From a virus, in the IMG/VR virus record IMGVR_UViG_3300035158_000136, positions 1 to 60,442 of that record: 60,442 nucleotides of DNA; one strand, given 5' to 3'. Under the pieces are notes generated by a model. The model ran no database searches and had not been told where the DNA came from. It worked only from the letters and a program-made list of their open reading frames with translations. Numbering within the stretch: position 1 is the stretch's first letter; every line of letters begins with the position of its first letter. This document shows, piece after piece, positions 42,162-49,721 of this stretch. The position numbers and the translations under genes are program-made.

Positions 42162-43437
42162 GTTCGAGAAACAACACTCCGATGAGCTGGTCGCTGCGGC
42201 AGCGGCCAAAGTTGCAAACGGAATGTCGATAGCTCAGGCAGCGCGTGAAGCTGAGATGCCTGTGTCATCGCTGAGTTACCGCTTGAACAAGATGGGTGTC
42301 TTCAGTAGAGGGGAGACACAAAAGAAGCAAACGAAAGCTGATTTGCCTGAGTCTGAACTCGGAATTGTGAATGAGCTAGAAGGCCGGATTCATCTGATGC
42401 AGGATGAACTCCGTGTCACGAAGGCTCAACTATCCGCAGCTCAAAAGAACCAGATGCTTTTGAAAGCTCTGGGAGAGCAGCTTCAGGAATTGGCACAACC
42501 GATTCCGCCACCATATCCATCCTGGCAGAAGTTAGTCAAAGGCCCTGTTAAGGAATCATGTGCTCTACATTTGAGCGACGGACATCATGATTCTGTGATC
42601 CTACCGCACCGTGTTCAGGATTTGGAGCGTCACGACTTCAATGTAGCAATGGCTCGCGGCGAGAATCTTGTCGATACGGTCTGTGATTTTACCCGCAATC
42701 GGATGGTGGGTTATGAGTTCAATACGCTTTGGGTTTTGGCCTACGGCGACCACACAGGCGGTGAGATTCATCGAGCCGTTGAACACAGTCATTTCGGCAA
42801 CATGATGAGGAATTGTTTGGCGATTGGTCAGTTTCATGCTCAAATGATCCGTGATCTCTCGGAGTGGTTCCCCGAGGTTAAGGTTCTGTATCTGAGTGGC
42901 AACCACGGCCGTCGCAAGGATGTTCGGAAGAAAGATTACCAGGCAGCCTGGGACAGTTGGGATTATCTGATCGCTGAGACATCACGTTCGTATTGCAAGG
43001 ATTTGTGGAACGTTGAATTTTTGATTCCAGACTCATTCTCCGCCGTCATCGAAATCGAAGGATTCTACTTCCACACTTCGCACGGCGATGACATTCGTGG
43101 TTGGGCTGGCGTGCCTTGGTATGGTATTGAACGCAAGACACGCCGACTCATGGCCCTGAACGCCGCCCATGATCGAAGGATCGACTACTACTGTATGGGC
43201 CATTTCCACACGCTCGGAACGCAGCAAGCGTTGAAGGGTGAGACTATAATCAATGGGGCCTGGATCGGGACTGATCCTTATGCCTTTAACAGCTTGGACG
43301 CATACAACGAGCCCATGCAGTTGTTGCATGGCGTCCACGAAAAACGCGGCATGACGTGGCGTTTGCCTATCAAGCTCCGCCGTGAAGTGGAAACACCTGA
43401 GCGTTATAAAGTTTCACTCGCATCGCCAGAGGGTTAA
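42154..43437 (+). CDS. HTH plus calcineurin-like phosphoesterase
   Basis: A 427-residue protein. The first 50 residues look like an HTH (AKVANGMSIAQAAREAEMPVSSLSYRLNKMG). A coiled segment (about 75-110) follows. The C-terminal 300 residues show the metallophosphatase ligands: LSDGHHD, YGDHTGGEIH, LSGNHGR, TSHGDD and GHFHT. It could be a nuclease or phosphatase with DNA targeting, like SbcD. The start overlaps the SNF2 end by 8 bp. Confidence 0.75.
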   Translation: MTKFEKQHSDELVAAAAAKVANGMSIAQAAREAEMPVSSLSYRLNKMGVFSRGETQKKQTKADLPESELGIVNELEGRIHLMQDELRVTKAQLSAAQKNQMLLKALGEQLQELAQPIPPPYPSWQKLVKGPVKESCALHLSDGHHDSVILPHRVQDLERHDFNVAMARGENLVDTVCDFTRNRMVGYEFNTLWVLAYGDHTGGEIHRAVEHSHFGNMMRNCLAIGQFHAQMIRDLSEWFPEVKVLYLSGNHGRRKDVRKKDYQAAWDSWDYLIAETSRSYCKDLWNVEFLIPDSFSAVIEIEGFYFHTSHGDDIRGWAGVPWYGIERKTRRLMALNAAHDRRIDYYCMGHFHTLGTQQALKGETIINGAWIGTDPYAFNSLDAYNEPMQLLHGVHEKRGMTWRLPIKLRREVETPERYKVSLASPEG

Positions 43438-43438
43438 A

Positions 43439-44371
43439 ATGGACAACAACTATGAAGTACATGAGATTCCGATGGCTGAGATCCATTCGGATCAGGATTT
43501 CAACTGTCGTGGATTTATTGCTCCGATGGATGTTCATTCGCTTGCGAAGGATATTGACCAAAACGGTTTGCAGTTTCCGATCGCCGTGCAGCCAGCCGAA
43601 GAGATTGCGGACGAGTTGCCGGACGGAAAATGTTACAGAATTGTTGCCGGTCACAGACGACACCGTGCTTTTGAGATTCTTCGCAGAGATGTCATTCCGG
43701 CGATGATCAAACGTGGGCTCACGGAGGTTCAAGCTCGGGTGTTCAACCTCAGCGAGAACCTCCAACGGGCCGAACTCAACATTTTGCAGGAGGCGAAGGC
43801 GCTCCTCAAGCTCAAGGAATTGGGTCTTGTGCAGGAAGCGGCTGCGGAAGCTGTTGGGCGCACTCGATCTTGGGTGCAGATTCGATACAATCTGTTAGAA
43901 CTGCCGGAAGTGATTCAGGAGGAAGCTGCCGCGGGTCTTTTGAACCAGGCGCAGATTAAGCAGATTTACGGACTCAAGGGGACATCTGATGACCCGACGA
44001 AGGTACAGGAAGCGCAGTTTGCTGCTGTCCGGGCAATCAAGAATGCTCTGCTTCGTGGTGAGAAGGGAATCAGTGTCGCGAAGAAACCAGAAGCAGACCC
44101 CTACAAGAAGAAGCGACGAGCGAAGAATGAAGTTCAGGACATGATTCACCACATTGGTAAATCCGGTCCCGGCTTTGGCTTCGCTACACGTTGCCTGGCT
44201 TGGGCGAATGGTGAGATCAACACGGCTGAGTTGTATCTCGAAATCAAACACCAATGCCAGGAGATTGGAAAATCTTATGTCATTCCTGTTGCTGCGTTAG
44301 AGCAACAGAGCGCCGAGGTGGCAACTCCAGGCGACTGCAGCGCCCCTCTCTCGACGGAGAGTTGTACCTAG
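43439..44371 (+). CDS. ParB/KorB-like DNA-binding protein 3
   Basis: A 310-residue protein. IHSDQDFNCRG, LQFPIAVQP and the GHRRHRAFEIL box mark the ParB N-terminal domain. An HTH region (EAAAEAVGRTRSWVQIRYNLLELPE) follows. The C-terminus (from about residue 190) is Lys-rich and of mixed fold. ATG 43439 (AGAGGG upstream) is the start, with the stop of the previous gene at 43435-43437. A hairpin terminator follows. Confidence 0.75.
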   Translation: MDNNYEVHEIPMAEIHSDQDFNCRGFIAPMDVHSLAKDIDQNGLQFPIAVQPAEEIADELPDGKCYRIVAGHRRHRAFEILRRDVIPAMIKRGLTEVQARVFNLSENLQRAELNILQEAKALLKLKELGLVQEAAAEAVGRTRSWVQIRYNLLELPEVIQEEAAAGLLNQAQIKQIYGLKGTSDDPTKVQEAQFAAVRAIKNALLRGEKGISVAKKPEADPYKKKRRAKNEVQDMIHHIGKSGPGFGFATRCLAWANGEINTAELYLEIKHQCQEIGKSYVIPVAALEQQSAEVATPGDCSAPLSTESCT

Positions 44372-44386
44372 TCACGACGGTGGCTA

Positions 44387-44446
44387 GAGGCCAGCGGCGG
44401 GACCGGGTGCCGAAAGGGCATGGTCCCGCCGCAGCCTCGGCTTTTT
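44387..44446 (+). terminator. Large GC hairpin terminator
   Basis: GAGGC (44387-44391) and GCGGCGGGACC (44394-44404) pair with 44422-44432 and GCCTC (44434-44438). TTTTT follows at 44442-44446. It closes the ParB-like 3 transcript and shields the RNA cluster. Confidence 0.8.
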
Positions 44447-44453
44447 GAACTTT

Positions 44454-44477
44454 GGAAGATGTGGTGTCTTCCCTTTT
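44454..44477 (+). terminator. Short hairpin before RNA cluster
   Basis: GGAAGA (44454-44459) pairs with TCTTCC (44467-44472), then CTTTT. It may be a terminator or the 5' border of the RNA cluster. Confidence 0.5.
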
Positions 44478-44478
44478 A

Positions 44479-44548
44479 GGGCTCTGCCAGTAGACAAGCC
44501 GCGGATGTCAGCTTAGAAGTGCAGCCTGGTGTAGTCAGGCCAGAGCCC
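44479..44548 (+). ncRNA. Cloverleaf-like RNA without a normal anticodon arm
   Basis: GGGCTCTG (44479-44486) pairs with CAGAGCCC (44541-44548), an 8-bp acceptor-like stem. A D-arm-like GAC/GTC (44493-44509) and a T-arm-like 5-bp stem with 7-nt loop (44524-44540) abut it as in tRNA. The anticodon region (44510-44523) is too short and folds only as CTT-AG-AAG. The T-loop (GTGTAGT) is not canonical. It sits beside two tRNA features, so a tRNA-like or pseudo-tRNA is likely. Confidence 0.45.
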
Positions 44549-44551
44549 TTT

Positions 44552-44624
44552 GGGGCGTTAGTGTAGCGGTTAGCACACGGGGCCTTCAACACCGTATCAG
44601 TGGGTTCAAATCCCCTACGCCCCA
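44552..44624 (+). tRNA. tRNA-Glu(TTC) with unusual C33
   Basis: A full cloverleaf. GGGGCGT pairs with ACGCCCC. D-arm GTGT/GCAC has loop AGCGGTTA. Anticodon stem CGGGG/CACCG has one G-A mismatch and loop CCTTCAA, giving anticodon TTC at 34-36. Variable loop TATCA. T-arm GTGGG/CCCCT with TTCAAAT has one mismatch. Discriminator A, no encoded CCA. Position 33 is C instead of the near-universal U. The 3' end can also pair with 44634-44640. Confidence 0.75.
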
Positions 44625-44641
44625 CTTGGTCCAAAGTGGGT

Positions 44642-44706
44642 GGGAGTGTCGTCTAACGGTAGGACATCACCCAGGTGAAAATGCTGGTTCAATTCCAGTC
44701 ACTCCG
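44642..44706 (+). ncRNA. tRNA-Gln-like RNA with deleted anticodon loop
   Basis: Acceptor GGGAGTG/CACTCC, positions 8-9 TC, D-arm GTCT/GGAC with AACGGTA and T-arm GCTGG/CCAGT with TTCAATT are all tRNA-like. The 5' half closely follows tRNA-Gln (GTGTCGTCTAACGGTAGGACA). The anticodon arm is TCACC-CA-GGTGA, a 5-bp stem with a 2-nt loop where 7 nt are expected, so no anticodon remains. It cannot decode. It may be a decoy, primer or processing signal. Confidence 0.65.
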
Positions 44707-44732
44707 CGACCCACATTTTGAGGTTAAAATCA

Positions 44733-44900
44733 ATGACAGCTTATATGAGATTGTCGGTTGCGATCTACAATTCGGTACGGACACCAAAAGAGATAGCCGA
44801 GATTTTGAAGGAAGCCTTGAAACACGAGGAAGAAATTGAGATTTTGGTTGATGAACACACCGGGGAATGTTCCGAAGATTTCTGTCTGGAGCACAGTTGA
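44733..44900 (+). CDS. Small acidic protein
   Basis: A 55-residue protein (SVAIYNSVRTPKEIAEILKEALKHEEEIEIL). ATG 44733 directly follows a one-mismatch dyad TGAGGTTAAAATCA (44719-44732) whose GAGGT also serves as a ribosome site. So a bound protein could block translation or transcription here. TTG 44718 lies upstream in frame but is less likely. No family recognised. Confidence 0.45.
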   Translation: MTAYMRLSVAIYNSVRTPKEIAEILKEALKHEEEIEILVDEHTGECSEDFCLEHS

Positions 44901-45118
44901 TGGAAAAAGACCTGTTCGATTGGGAAGATGTTGATATCATTGACGAAGGTCATCTTAAATTTTACCGTTGCCGACTTAAAGTTGGACTTGGAAATTTCAA
45001 GCTGGACATGGTTGTTCCGATAATCGAAATCAATTTCGACAGCGGAACAATGATCCTTTACGAAGCAGACGGTCAACAAATCTCAGAACACAAGCTCGGA
45101 CTCACAATCAAAATATGA
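44900..45118 (+). CDS. Small hypothetical protein
   Basis: A 72-residue beta-rich protein (DLFDWEDVDIIDEGHLKFYRCRLKV). The ATG overlaps the preceding TGA. It ends 4 bp into the polymerase N-terminal frame, so is coupled to it. No family recognised. Confidence 0.45.
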   Translation: MEKDLFDWEDVDIIDEGHLKFYRCRLKVGLGNFKLDMVVPIIEINFDSGTMILYEADGQQISEHKLGLTIKI

Positions 45119-45408
45119 TCTACTTCGATACTGAAACTTGTGGACTGCACGGCATGTGCGTCCTGATTCAATATGCCGAGGATGATGGTCCGGTTGTCCT
45201 GCATCATGTGTGGAAGCGGCCGATCCAAGAGACTTTGGAGCTGATCGAGTGGTTCTGCGAGAATGAGGTTTGTGGGTTCAATCTCACGTTTGATTGGTTC
45301 CATATTTCCAAACTCTATACGACCTTCAGCTTGTTCCATGACTACGATGCTTTGCCAGAGGATCACATTGAGGAACTGGCCGTTCTTGAAGAACGAGCAC
45401 GGACCTAA
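45115..45408 (+). CDS. DNA polymerase A exonuclease domain, 5' part
   Basis: A 97-residue frame with YFDTETCGLHG (exo I, D-x-E) and FNLTFDWFHISKL (exo II, N-x-x-FD). It ends ERART and TAA at 45406-45408. The following codons, in the same frame, read GLCIKPKAALDLML and lead into the polymerase ORF at 45445. Exo III sits downstream of the stop. So the proofreading domain is split by a nonsense codon or the gene is read through. Confidence 0.65.
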   Translation: MIYFDTETCGLHGMCVLIQYAEDDGPVVLHHVWKRPIQETLELIEWFCENEVCGFNLTFDWFHISKLYTTFSLFHDYDALPEDHIEELAVLEERART

Positions 45409-45444
45409 GGACTTTGCATCAAGCCGAAGGCCGCACTGGATCTG

Positions 45445-47403
45445 ATGCTGCACGCCCGCAAGGGACCGTACCAGTGTCTCATGGCGCGAAAGGATATTCG
45501 AGTCAAGCGAGTTCCGTCCATCATGGCGGAGCGTCTGCGTTCTGAATTAGCAAACCGAGTTCAACTCGACGGTATTTACTTCAACAATCGGAAAGACCCG
45601 ACCGCTCCACAGTGGAACATTGCCGACAACGAAGACAGAGACGGGAACAAAGATCCTGAGTTCCGAGATATTGTACTCAAGTTCAAGCCGGACATGAGTC
45701 TAAAATCTCTCGCACAACATTTGCTCGGGGTAAAGGAAGAGTTAATTTTCAAGTTCACGGATGTTGATCCGCCCGCAAAACTGAGACCATATGAGGGAGG
45801 AGAAAATGGCGGATACGCGCCTTTTGCCTTGACTTGGGGTCGTCCTGGTCGATGGAATGGTACATGGCCAGAGGTCATTAAGTTCCATATTGATCATTGG
45901 CGGTATAACGAACTTGCCCAACGATACGCTACGAATGATGTCATTTACACGCGCGGTCTTCACAAACACGAGAAGTTTGCCGATGCTGTGGCCGGTGACG
46001 ATGATTCTGAACTCGCGTGTATGGTCGGCGCTGTAAGGTGGCGTGGGTACGCGGTTGATCTCGAAAAGGTCAAAGCCCAAAGATCCGACGCCCTTGTTCG
46101 TGCTGCCAAGGCTCCCATTGCCCCGACTGCGGTGAAACGCTGGCTCGGGGAAGTCATGGATGAGGATGAAATCAAAATACTTGATCTCCGAGGCACCAAA
46201 GATGTGGTGCTAGAAGAGATCGGCGGTAAGCTGGACGAAGAAACCCAAAAATTCACGGACTATTGGGAAGATGAAGAAGGAAACCCACACCCAGTCGCTG
46301 AGCGAGCACGAGCCGTCAGGGACGCCCGTAAAGCAAAGAAAGAGGTTGAGCTTTATGACAAGCTCATCCAAGCAGGGAGATTTCACGCATCATTTGTTGT
46401 CATCGGAACGCTTTCAACCCGGATGTCAGGCGCTGATGGTCTTAATCCGCAAGGCATCATAAGCTCGGAATACGTGAGAAGTTGCTTCACACTTGCTGAC
46501 CTTGGTATGCAGCTTGATGGTGGCGACTTCTGGTCCTTTGAGGTTGTTATCTCTTGTGCCGTTTACAAAGACAAAGGTCTTGAGGATGATCTCAAAAGTG
46601 GCAAGAAGATTCACGCTTTACTCGCTCAGAGCATTTACCCGGATCTTGATTATGATACTGTCATGCGTTCTAAGGGTGCAAAGTCGGGTATTGACTACTA
46701 TACTCAAGGAAAACGAGCAGTCTTCGGTTTGAACTATGGTGGCGACGCTAACACACTTGTCAATCGACTTGGTGTAACGAAGGAAGCAGCAGAAGAAACA
46801 TTCGACCGATTCTACAAACGATATCCGGGAGTTGAAAAAGCACGCAAACAAGTCATTGATTGGTTCTGCTCGATGCGTCAACCGGGTGGAATCGGCAGCA
46901 AGGTTATATGGCATGAACCACGAGACTACATTGAATCACTCCTCGGATTCCGACGGTACTTCACCCTCGAAAATCAAATATGTAAGGCCCTATACGACCT
47001 TGCCAACGACCCTCCTGACGAATGGAAGCAGGTCCGTATCAAGGTTGTGCGTCGAGATCGCGAGCAAACGGCTTCAGGCGCATGTCGAAGCGCTCTTTTT
47101 GGCACGGCCTTCGGATTGCAAGGCAACAATATGCGGGCTGCTGCAAACCACGTCATCCAGTCTACTGGGGCGGGGATTACGAAAGCAGTCGAGCGCAGAG
47201 TTTGGGATCTACAACCTGCGGGCGTGGCTCCTTGGCTCGTCGCTCCTATGAATGTCCATGACGAGATCATGGTTGCCGCTGATCCTAAAATCAGTAAACA
47301 AATCACTCGAACCGTTAAAGAAGAAGTCTCACGCTACGTTGACATTATTCCTCTGATTAAAATCGAATGGGAGGAAGACTTACAATCATGGGCGGAGAAA
47401 TAA
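45445..47403 (+). CDS. polA-like: DNA polymerase A, main part
   Basis: A 652-residue frame starting MLHARKGPYQCLMARKDIRV. Exo III (RYATNDVIYTRGL) lies near residue 170. Pol motif A (QLDGGDFWSFEVVISC), B (RAVFGLNYGG) and C (NVHDEIMVAAD) lie in the C-terminal 300 residues, as in phage family A enzymes (gp43-type from T7-like and relatives). It replicates phage DNA. In the same frame as the preceding ORF, separated by a single TAA, so a continuous gene of about 760 codons is implied. Confidence 0.75.
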   Translation: MLHARKGPYQCLMARKDIRVKRVPSIMAERLRSELANRVQLDGIYFNNRKDPTAPQWNIADNEDRDGNKDPEFRDIVLKFKPDMSLKSLAQHLLGVKEELIFKFTDVDPPAKLRPYEGGENGGYAPFALTWGRPGRWNGTWPEVIKFHIDHWRYNELAQRYATNDVIYTRGLHKHEKFADAVAGDDDSELACMVGAVRWRGYAVDLEKVKAQRSDALVRAAKAPIAPTAVKRWLGEVMDEDEIKILDLRGTKDVVLEEIGGKLDEETQKFTDYWEDEEGNPHPVAERARAVRDARKAKKEVELYDKLIQAGRFHASFVVIGTLSTRMSGADGLNPQGIISSEYVRSCFTLADLGMQLDGGDFWSFEVVISCAVYKDKGLEDDLKSGKKIHALLAQSIYPDLDYDTVMRSKGAKSGIDYYTQGKRAVFGLNYGGDANTLVNRLGVTKEAAEETFDRFYKRYPGVEKARKQVIDWFCSMRQPGGIGSKVIWHEPRDYIESLLGFRRYFTLENQICKALYDLANDPPDEWKQVRIKVVRRDREQTASGACRSALFGTAFGLQGNNMRAAANHVIQSTGAGITKAVERRVWDLQPAGVAPWLVAPMNVHDEIMVAADPKISKQITRTVKEEVSRYVDIIPLIKIEWEEDLQSWAEK

Positions 47404-47615
47404 ACGCAGAGGCTTGGTACGACCACTTAAACTCTCTTGCAAGTCTCCTTGAGAGCTTGATAGAGAAAAGCGCATACGTTCCTCTCGGACCAGCAGATGG
47501 CAGTTTATATTGCCAGCTCTGCAATACGTTTGAACAGTATGCCAAAACGATGGAGGATTCGTTTCGTGAGAACCAAGGACGCGGCGGTACAAATCCAGAT
47601 GGAGGTTCGACGTAG
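47388..47615 (+). CDS. Small hypothetical protein
   Basis: A 75-residue protein beginning inside the polymerase end. C-x-x-C at about residue 43-46 (YCQLCNTFEQ) may bind zinc. A helical segment follows. The frame start is supported by GGGAGGAAG upstream, but the overlap limits confidence. Confidence 0.4.
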   Translation: MGGEINAEAWYDHLNSLASLLESLIEKSAYVPLGPADGSLYCQLCNTFEQYAKTMEDSFRENQGRGGTNPDGGST

Positions 47616-47898
47616 GACATTGAACCTCAGAGCCATTAAGCGAGTAGTCGAACAGTACAATTTCCGAGAACTCTGGGAATCATCGACGAAAGACGATCGT
47701 GAGTGGCTCATTGGCGCAATCGAAGAATGTGATATTGAGGGCGTTCGTGCGTGGATGCGAGAACGCAGTCTTGAGGATAAGACCAAACAGGAGTTGGTTG
47801 ATCTGGCCCGTTATCATGGCATCCCGAACTACAGTCGGATGCTGAAGTATGAACTTGTTGAGGCATTGACCAGTAATGGCAAAACAAGCACGCGCTGA
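47599..47898 (+). CDS. SAP/Rho-N-like small protein
   Basis: A 99-residue protein whose last 30 residues (KTKQELVDLARYHGIPNYSRMLKYELVEAL) match the SAP or Rho-N type motif that binds DNA or RNA. Upstream frame 47497 is open, but ATG 47599 follows the coding start of the domain. A nucleic acid binding role is likely. Confidence 0.5.
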   Translation: MEVRRRTLNLRAIKRVVEQYNFRELWESSTKDDREWLIGAIEECDIEGVRAWMRERSLEDKTKQELVDLARYHGIPNYSRMLKYELVEALTSNGKTSTR

Positions 47899-48280
47899 TG
47901 TCGAGAAACTTTTGAAGTCGATCGCATCACTATTGAAACTTGCGGGTATCCCAAAGCATCAGATCAATGTTGCTCAGGGTCCGCGGTACAACTCCAGCCA
48001 CTTCGCACGTGCGTTCGACTGGTTGCATGAGTTCAAACTCAGTGAAGAGTTTGTCGGTTTGCAGGAAGCATGGGACTTACGTCCGCCGGATGTTTGGGCG
48101 CATTACGAGTTGATCGGTGTTGAGGGTTTGGCGGAACAGTTGATTCTCGAAAAAGCGAAGAAGGCAGTACAGACTCGTTGGCGACAGAAACGACCCCGTA
48201 TGTTTGGTCCGAACAGGAGTATCAAAGATGGCAAGAACGACAGGCGTCAACGCGGCGCGCATCAAGGCAGTCCTGTATAG
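47876..48280 (+). CDS. Hypothetical protein with internal exact dyad
   Basis: A 134-residue helical protein. VEKLLKSIASLLKLAGIPKHQ and HFARAFDWLHEF are amphipathic. The C-terminus is basic (RWRQKRPRMFGPNRSIKDGKNDRRQRG). It overlaps neighbours at both ends. An exact dyad lies at 48028-48041. Confidence 0.5.
   Translation: MAKQARADVEKLLKSIASLLKLAGIPKHQINVAQGPRYNSSHFARAFDWLHEFKLSEEFVGLQEAWDLRPPDVWAHYELIGVEGLAEQLILEKAKKAVQTRWRQKRPRMFGPNRSIKDGKNDRRQRGAHQGSPV
48028..48041. promoter_or_regulatory. Genome-wide dyad, exact palindrome
   Basis: TGAGTTCAAACTCA within coding sequence of the 47876 gene. Confidence 0.65.
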
Positions 48281-48482
48281 CTGCCGGTTCAAGCCGACCG
48301 ATCCCGGTCCTATGAGAATTATTGCAGACGTTGGCAATCCTGTGTATTATCGCCAACGCGTTTGTGAATTGCTGAAAACGCTGGACGCTGAGGATTGTGA
48401 TAAGGAATCGGGTAACGCGGTCATGCGTCAGTGTATCTCGATTTTGGCGTTAGCGATTGCGGAGAGTGAAATCAACGAATAG
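48228..48482 (+). CDS. Small hypothetical protein
   Basis: An 84-residue protein with AGGAG at 48215-48219. An alpha/beta layout (VNAARIKAVLYSCRFKPTD, NPVYYRQRVCELLKTLDAEDC) gives no clear family. It overlaps the 3' end of the preceding gene. Confidence 0.45.
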   Translation: MARTTGVNAARIKAVLYSCRFKPTDPGPMRIIADVGNPVYYRQRVCELLKTLDAEDCDKESGNAVMRQCISILALAIAESEINE

Positions 48483-48523
48483 TGGTCCAATGGACCTAAA
48501 AACTTTAACCTTGGAGAAATCCT

Positions 48524-49015
48524 ATGAAGATTCAATCTGGTGACTACTGGTCGCGCGTTTCTTTTGGCAAGGTTCTTGAAGTTGGCGGCGGTAGCGTCGT
48601 TGTTCAGAATGAGGATGGACTCGAATGGAGCATCAGCCGTGACATCTTTGACAAGGAGTTCACGGTTGCGGATGCTTACAGTTCTGAGGGCCAAGATTCA
48701 CGAACCCGCATCCTGAAGAAGATACTGGAGTATCCGCGCACCGCGATCACGATTGCCTTTCGGAAGAAGGTGGAACCGAAGACCGTCATCGAAGCTGCGT
48801 TGGCGGCCGCAGATGAAGGCGACTTGAAGAAGGCTATTCGCAACGCCATGAAAGGTGAGTTGCGAGTCATGAAGGGCCGTCACTATGGGGACTTTGATGT
48901 CCACGGTCGTCTGAAGGTCGTCGATATGGAAGACCCGAAACGGATTTTGAAATCAGTTGATCCTCGTACTATCGAATGGGCCATTGTTAATGGCGTCAAG
49001 TACGAGGTCAAGTAG
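48524..49015 (+). CDS. Hypothetical early protein
   Basis: A 163-residue protein. The N-terminal strands (VSFGKVLEVGGGSVVVQNEDGLEWSISRDIF) resemble a small SH3-like barrel, and a helical centre (AALAAADEGDLKKAIRNAMKG) follows. The frame resembles TAN-domain proteins of phage but no family is confirmed. A one-mismatch dyad lies at 48942-48955. Confidence 0.5.
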   Translation: MKIQSGDYWSRVSFGKVLEVGGGSVVVQNEDGLEWSISRDIFDKEFTVADAYSSEGQDSRTRILKKILEYPRTAITIAFRKKVEPKTVIEAALAAADEGDLKKAIRNAMKGELRVMKGRHYGDFDVHGRLKVVDMEDPKRILKSVDPRTIEWAIVNGVKYEVK

Positions 49016-49016
49016 C

Positions 49017-49721
49017 ATGGTTAAGATCGGGAAAATCCGGGCTGCGAAAGGGCCAGAAGCTAAGATTCAGAGCAATATCATTCGCTATCTTCGGATGCGC
49101 GATTGGTTTGTTAGATCCACTCACGGCTGTGCCTACCAGTCCGGTTTTCCCGATCTTTTTGCTGCTAAACGCCGTTACGGTCCACGATGGATTGAAGTCA
49201 AAAACGTAAAGAATTACAAGTTCACAGACGCACAACTTGATACTTTTCCTAAGATTTCAGCTTGTGATGTAGGAATCTGGGTGCTTCAAGAGGCAACCGA
49301 TGATTCCTATGAACGCTTATTCAAGGCACCAAACTGGGCAACCTACTTACAGGTTGCCAATCCGTATGCGCGGTTCCGTGCGAAGAAAGAAAAACCGAAA
49401 CAAGACTTACGAAAAGCAGGGCATGGGCCAGAGCGCGCTATACAAGATGAGATCATTGAGGCACTGACCCTAGATGGGTGGTTCGTGCTCGAAACCTTTG
49501 GTTCGTTGTTTCAGAGCGGGTTTCCTGATCTGTATGCTTGCAAACGGGGAGAAGGGCAACGCTGGATCGAAGTCAAGCAGCCCAAAGGGTACAAGTTCAC
49601 AGGCAGACAGTTGGAAGTTTTTCCGAGAATGCAAGCAGAAGGTGTTGGTATTTGGATTTTAACCTCAGGCGATCAATTAAGCCTGATTCACGAACCCCCG
49701 AATTGGCACAGGTTTCTATGA
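49017..49721 (+). CDS. Tandem VRR-NUC-type nuclease
   Basis: A 234-residue protein with two copies of a VRR-NUC-like unit. Copy 1: YQSGFPDLFAAKRR...RWIEVKN, residues about 42-65. Copy 2: FQSGFPDLYACKRG...RWIEVKQ, about 163-186. Each has the D...E-x-K catalytic triplet, followed by the same YKFT-x-x-Q-x-x-x-FP segment and VGIWVL. Most family members have one unit, so this looks like a tandem gene duplication inside one chain. It may resolve branched DNA. Its stop overlaps the NDP kinase start. Confidence 0.75.
   Translation: MVKIGKIRAAKGPEAKIQSNIIRYLRMRDWFVRSTHGCAYQSGFPDLFAAKRRYGPRWIEVKNVKNYKFTDAQLDTFPKISACDVGIWVLQEATDDSYERLFKAPNWATYLQVANPYARFRAKKEKPKQDLRKAGHGPERAIQDEIIEALTLDGWFVLETFGSLFQSGFPDLYACKRGEGQRWIEVKQPKGYKFTGRQLEVFPRMQAEGVGIWILTSGDQLSLIHEPPNWHRFL

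Noticed and set aside
44552-44624. Suppressor tRNA with anticodon TCA
   Set aside because: That register breaks the anticodon stem; TTC keeps four of five pairs.
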